A stretch of DNA of 64,000 bases from G963674835 sp963674835 (lineage in GTDB: Bacteria; Planctomycetota; Planctomycetia; Pirellulales; Thermoguttaceae): positions 744,001 through 808,000 of the forward strand of contig CAXXKC010000003.1 in NCBI GenBank assembly GCA_963674835.2, given 5' to 3'. Of this stretch, positions 63,077 through 64,000 are shown one piece after another (within the stretch, counting starts at the first letter, position 1; each line of letters opens with the position of its first letter). Below the pieces are notes generated by a model. That model saw only the letters and a list, made by a program, of their open reading frames with translations, had not been told where the DNA came from and made no database searches. The position numbers and the translations under genes were made by a program.

Positions 63077-64000
63077 TCATGCGGCCTGGTATTGATGATG
63101 AGTCTCCTTGTGCACGTCGGTCAAAGGTAGCCGTACGCGGAAGGTGGCCCCCTCCCCTGCCCCGTCGCTCTGGGCTTCAATCTCGCCCCCGTGATCGGCA
63201 ATGATCCGGTACGTGATCGACAACCCCAGCCCCGTCCCCTGCCCGGTCCGTCGTCGGGTGAAGAACGGCTCGAATACGTGTTCCAACACCTCGGGAGTCA
63301 TGCCGCAGCCGTTATCGCTCACCGCAAACTCCGCAAACGCGGCGCGCCGATCCAGCCGGATGTGCACCGTCCCCGCCTCGTCGATGCTGTCCAACGCGTT
63401 GGTCAGCAGGTTCAGCACCACCTGCTTGATCTCTTGCGGATTGACCAGCACGATCACCGGATCGACGACCACCAACTCCATCGATTTCTTCTGGTACCGG
63501 CCCATGTGACGCAACATGTCGATCACGCCCTGAACCAGCTCCGCCAGGTCGGTGTTCTGCCGTTTCACCTGCCCGACCCGCGAAAAATCCAGCAGTTTCT
63601 CCGTAATCTCCTTGCAACGGAACGCCTCGTCCTGAATCATCCGCAGATAGTTGGCCACCACCGCCTGGTCCGCATCCGCCGGATCAAGAACCTCCTGCAA
63701 ACGCCCTTCCAGCGATTCGGCACACAGCGCGATCGAGGCCAGCGGATTGTTGATCTCGTGCGCCACCCCTGCCGCCAGGAACCCCACGCTGGCCAACTGC
63801 TCGCTCCGCACCACCTGCTTCGTACGTTCTTGCACCTGCCGATCCAGGTCGTCGCGGATCGCTTGAAAGCGCGCCGTCATGTCGTTCATCGCCGCCGCCA
63901 GCTCTGCCATCTCGTCGGGCGAATCCAGATGAATCCGGTACCCGAAATGACCGGCAGCCATCATCCGTGATCCGCCGATCAAGACCCGTAGCGGCCGAAA
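63077..64000 (-). CDS. Sensor histidine kinase, 5' part beyond the window
   Basis: At least 307 residues, open at the window edge. It begins with a HAMP-like linker (GHFGYRIHLDSPDEMAELAA), a coiled coil, then the HisKA box LAAGVAHEINNPLASIA with phospho-acceptor His, and the HATPase with VVLNLLTNALDSI (N), DNGCGMTP (G1), FEPFFTRR (F) and GTGLGLSITYRII (G2). It is the partner of the NtrC-type regulator; the stop overlaps an ATG (ATGA). The input domain is outside the window. Confidence 0.9.
   Translation of the reverse strand, partial: FRPLRVLIGGSRMMAAGHFGYRIHLDSPDEMAELAAAMNDMTARFQAIRDDLDRQVQERTKQVVRSEQLASVGFLAAGVAHEINNPLASIALCAESLEGRLQEVLDPADADQAVVANYLRMIQDEAFRCKEITEKLLDFSRVGQVKRQNTDLAELVQGVIDMLRHMGRYQKKSMELVVVDPVIVLVNPQEIKQVVLNLLTNALDSIDEAGTVHIRLDRRAAFAEFAVSDNGCGMTPEVLEHVFEPFFTRRRTGQGTGLGLSITYRIIADHGGEIEAQSDGAGEGATFRVRLPLTDVHKETHHQYQAA

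Overview
The window looks like chromosomal DNA of a planctomycete (Planctomycetota, probably the Pirellula side of the phylum). The reasons are GC-rich, strongly C-ending codons; three DUF1559 proteins, two with a pilin-like N-terminus and one with a zinc ribbon; several zinc-ribbon plus membrane-anchor proteins; exported proteins of planctomycete type; and housekeeping genes scattered singly instead of in operons. No rRNA, tRNA or CRISPR array was seen. The assignment is inference from protein style; no search was run.

Layout. 1-4.7 kb: a truncated gene end, a LolA-like exported protein on the minus strand, then a three-gene run of exported proteins (two tandem paralogs and a DUF11 protein). 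4.8-7.4 kb: a degenerate phosphohexomutase-like protein and a class I/II aminotransferase. 7.5-13.3 kb: an exported metallophosphoesterase and two large exported glycoside-hydrolase-like proteins. 13.4-23.7 kb: clpX, a small membrane protein, eda, a zinc-ribbon DUF1559 protein, an SDR, xylA, a HAD phosphatase, a membrane protein and ilvD. 24-30 kb: a His/Cys-rich exported protein, two pilin-like DUF1559 genes, a strong terminator, and an overlapping MoxR-type ATPase / VWA-protein pair. 30-39 kb: a saccharopine-dehydrogenase-like reductase, zinc-ribbon and membrane proteins, an IS630-type insertion, an exported esterase and a large exported protein. 39-48 kb: an HD hydrolase, purB, a class III aminotransferase coupled to a Gfo/Idh oxidoreductase, a divergent sugar isomerase/epimerase and an FHA coiled-coil membrane protein. 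48-57 kb: DksA-like factor, DegP-like protease, nucleoside hydrolase, trpD, a 32-residue basic protein, FabZ-like dehydratase, trmB, a small hypothetical and purF. 57-64 kb: proB, a GNAT acetyltransferase, lexA with a readable promoter, a choloylglycine-hydrolase-family protein, and a sigma-54 response regulator with its histidine kinase (cut by the window edge).

How the genes work together. Sugar metabolism is the commonest theme: glycoside hydrolases outside the cell, xylA, eda, Gfo/Idh, SDR and sugar-isomerase enzymes inside. Biosynthetic genes (purB, purF, trpD, proB, ilvD) stand alone. True co-transcription is supported only where genes overlap: 2669/3406, 26820/28243, the aminotransferase/Gfo-Idh pair, and kinase/regulator.

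The most distinctive DNA features are dispersed repeats. A roughly 90-bp imperfect palindrome occurs about eight times between genes. One copy was split by an 1100-bp IS630-type element that duplicated a TA dinucleotide and carries a textbook A_AAA_AAG frameshift site. Shorter hairpin families also recur. I found no clear new defence or biosynthetic system; the best candidates for undescribed biology are the 1.4-4.7 kb exported-protein operon, the MITE-like repeat family, the pseudo-phosphomutase and the small basic protein at 53.4 kb.
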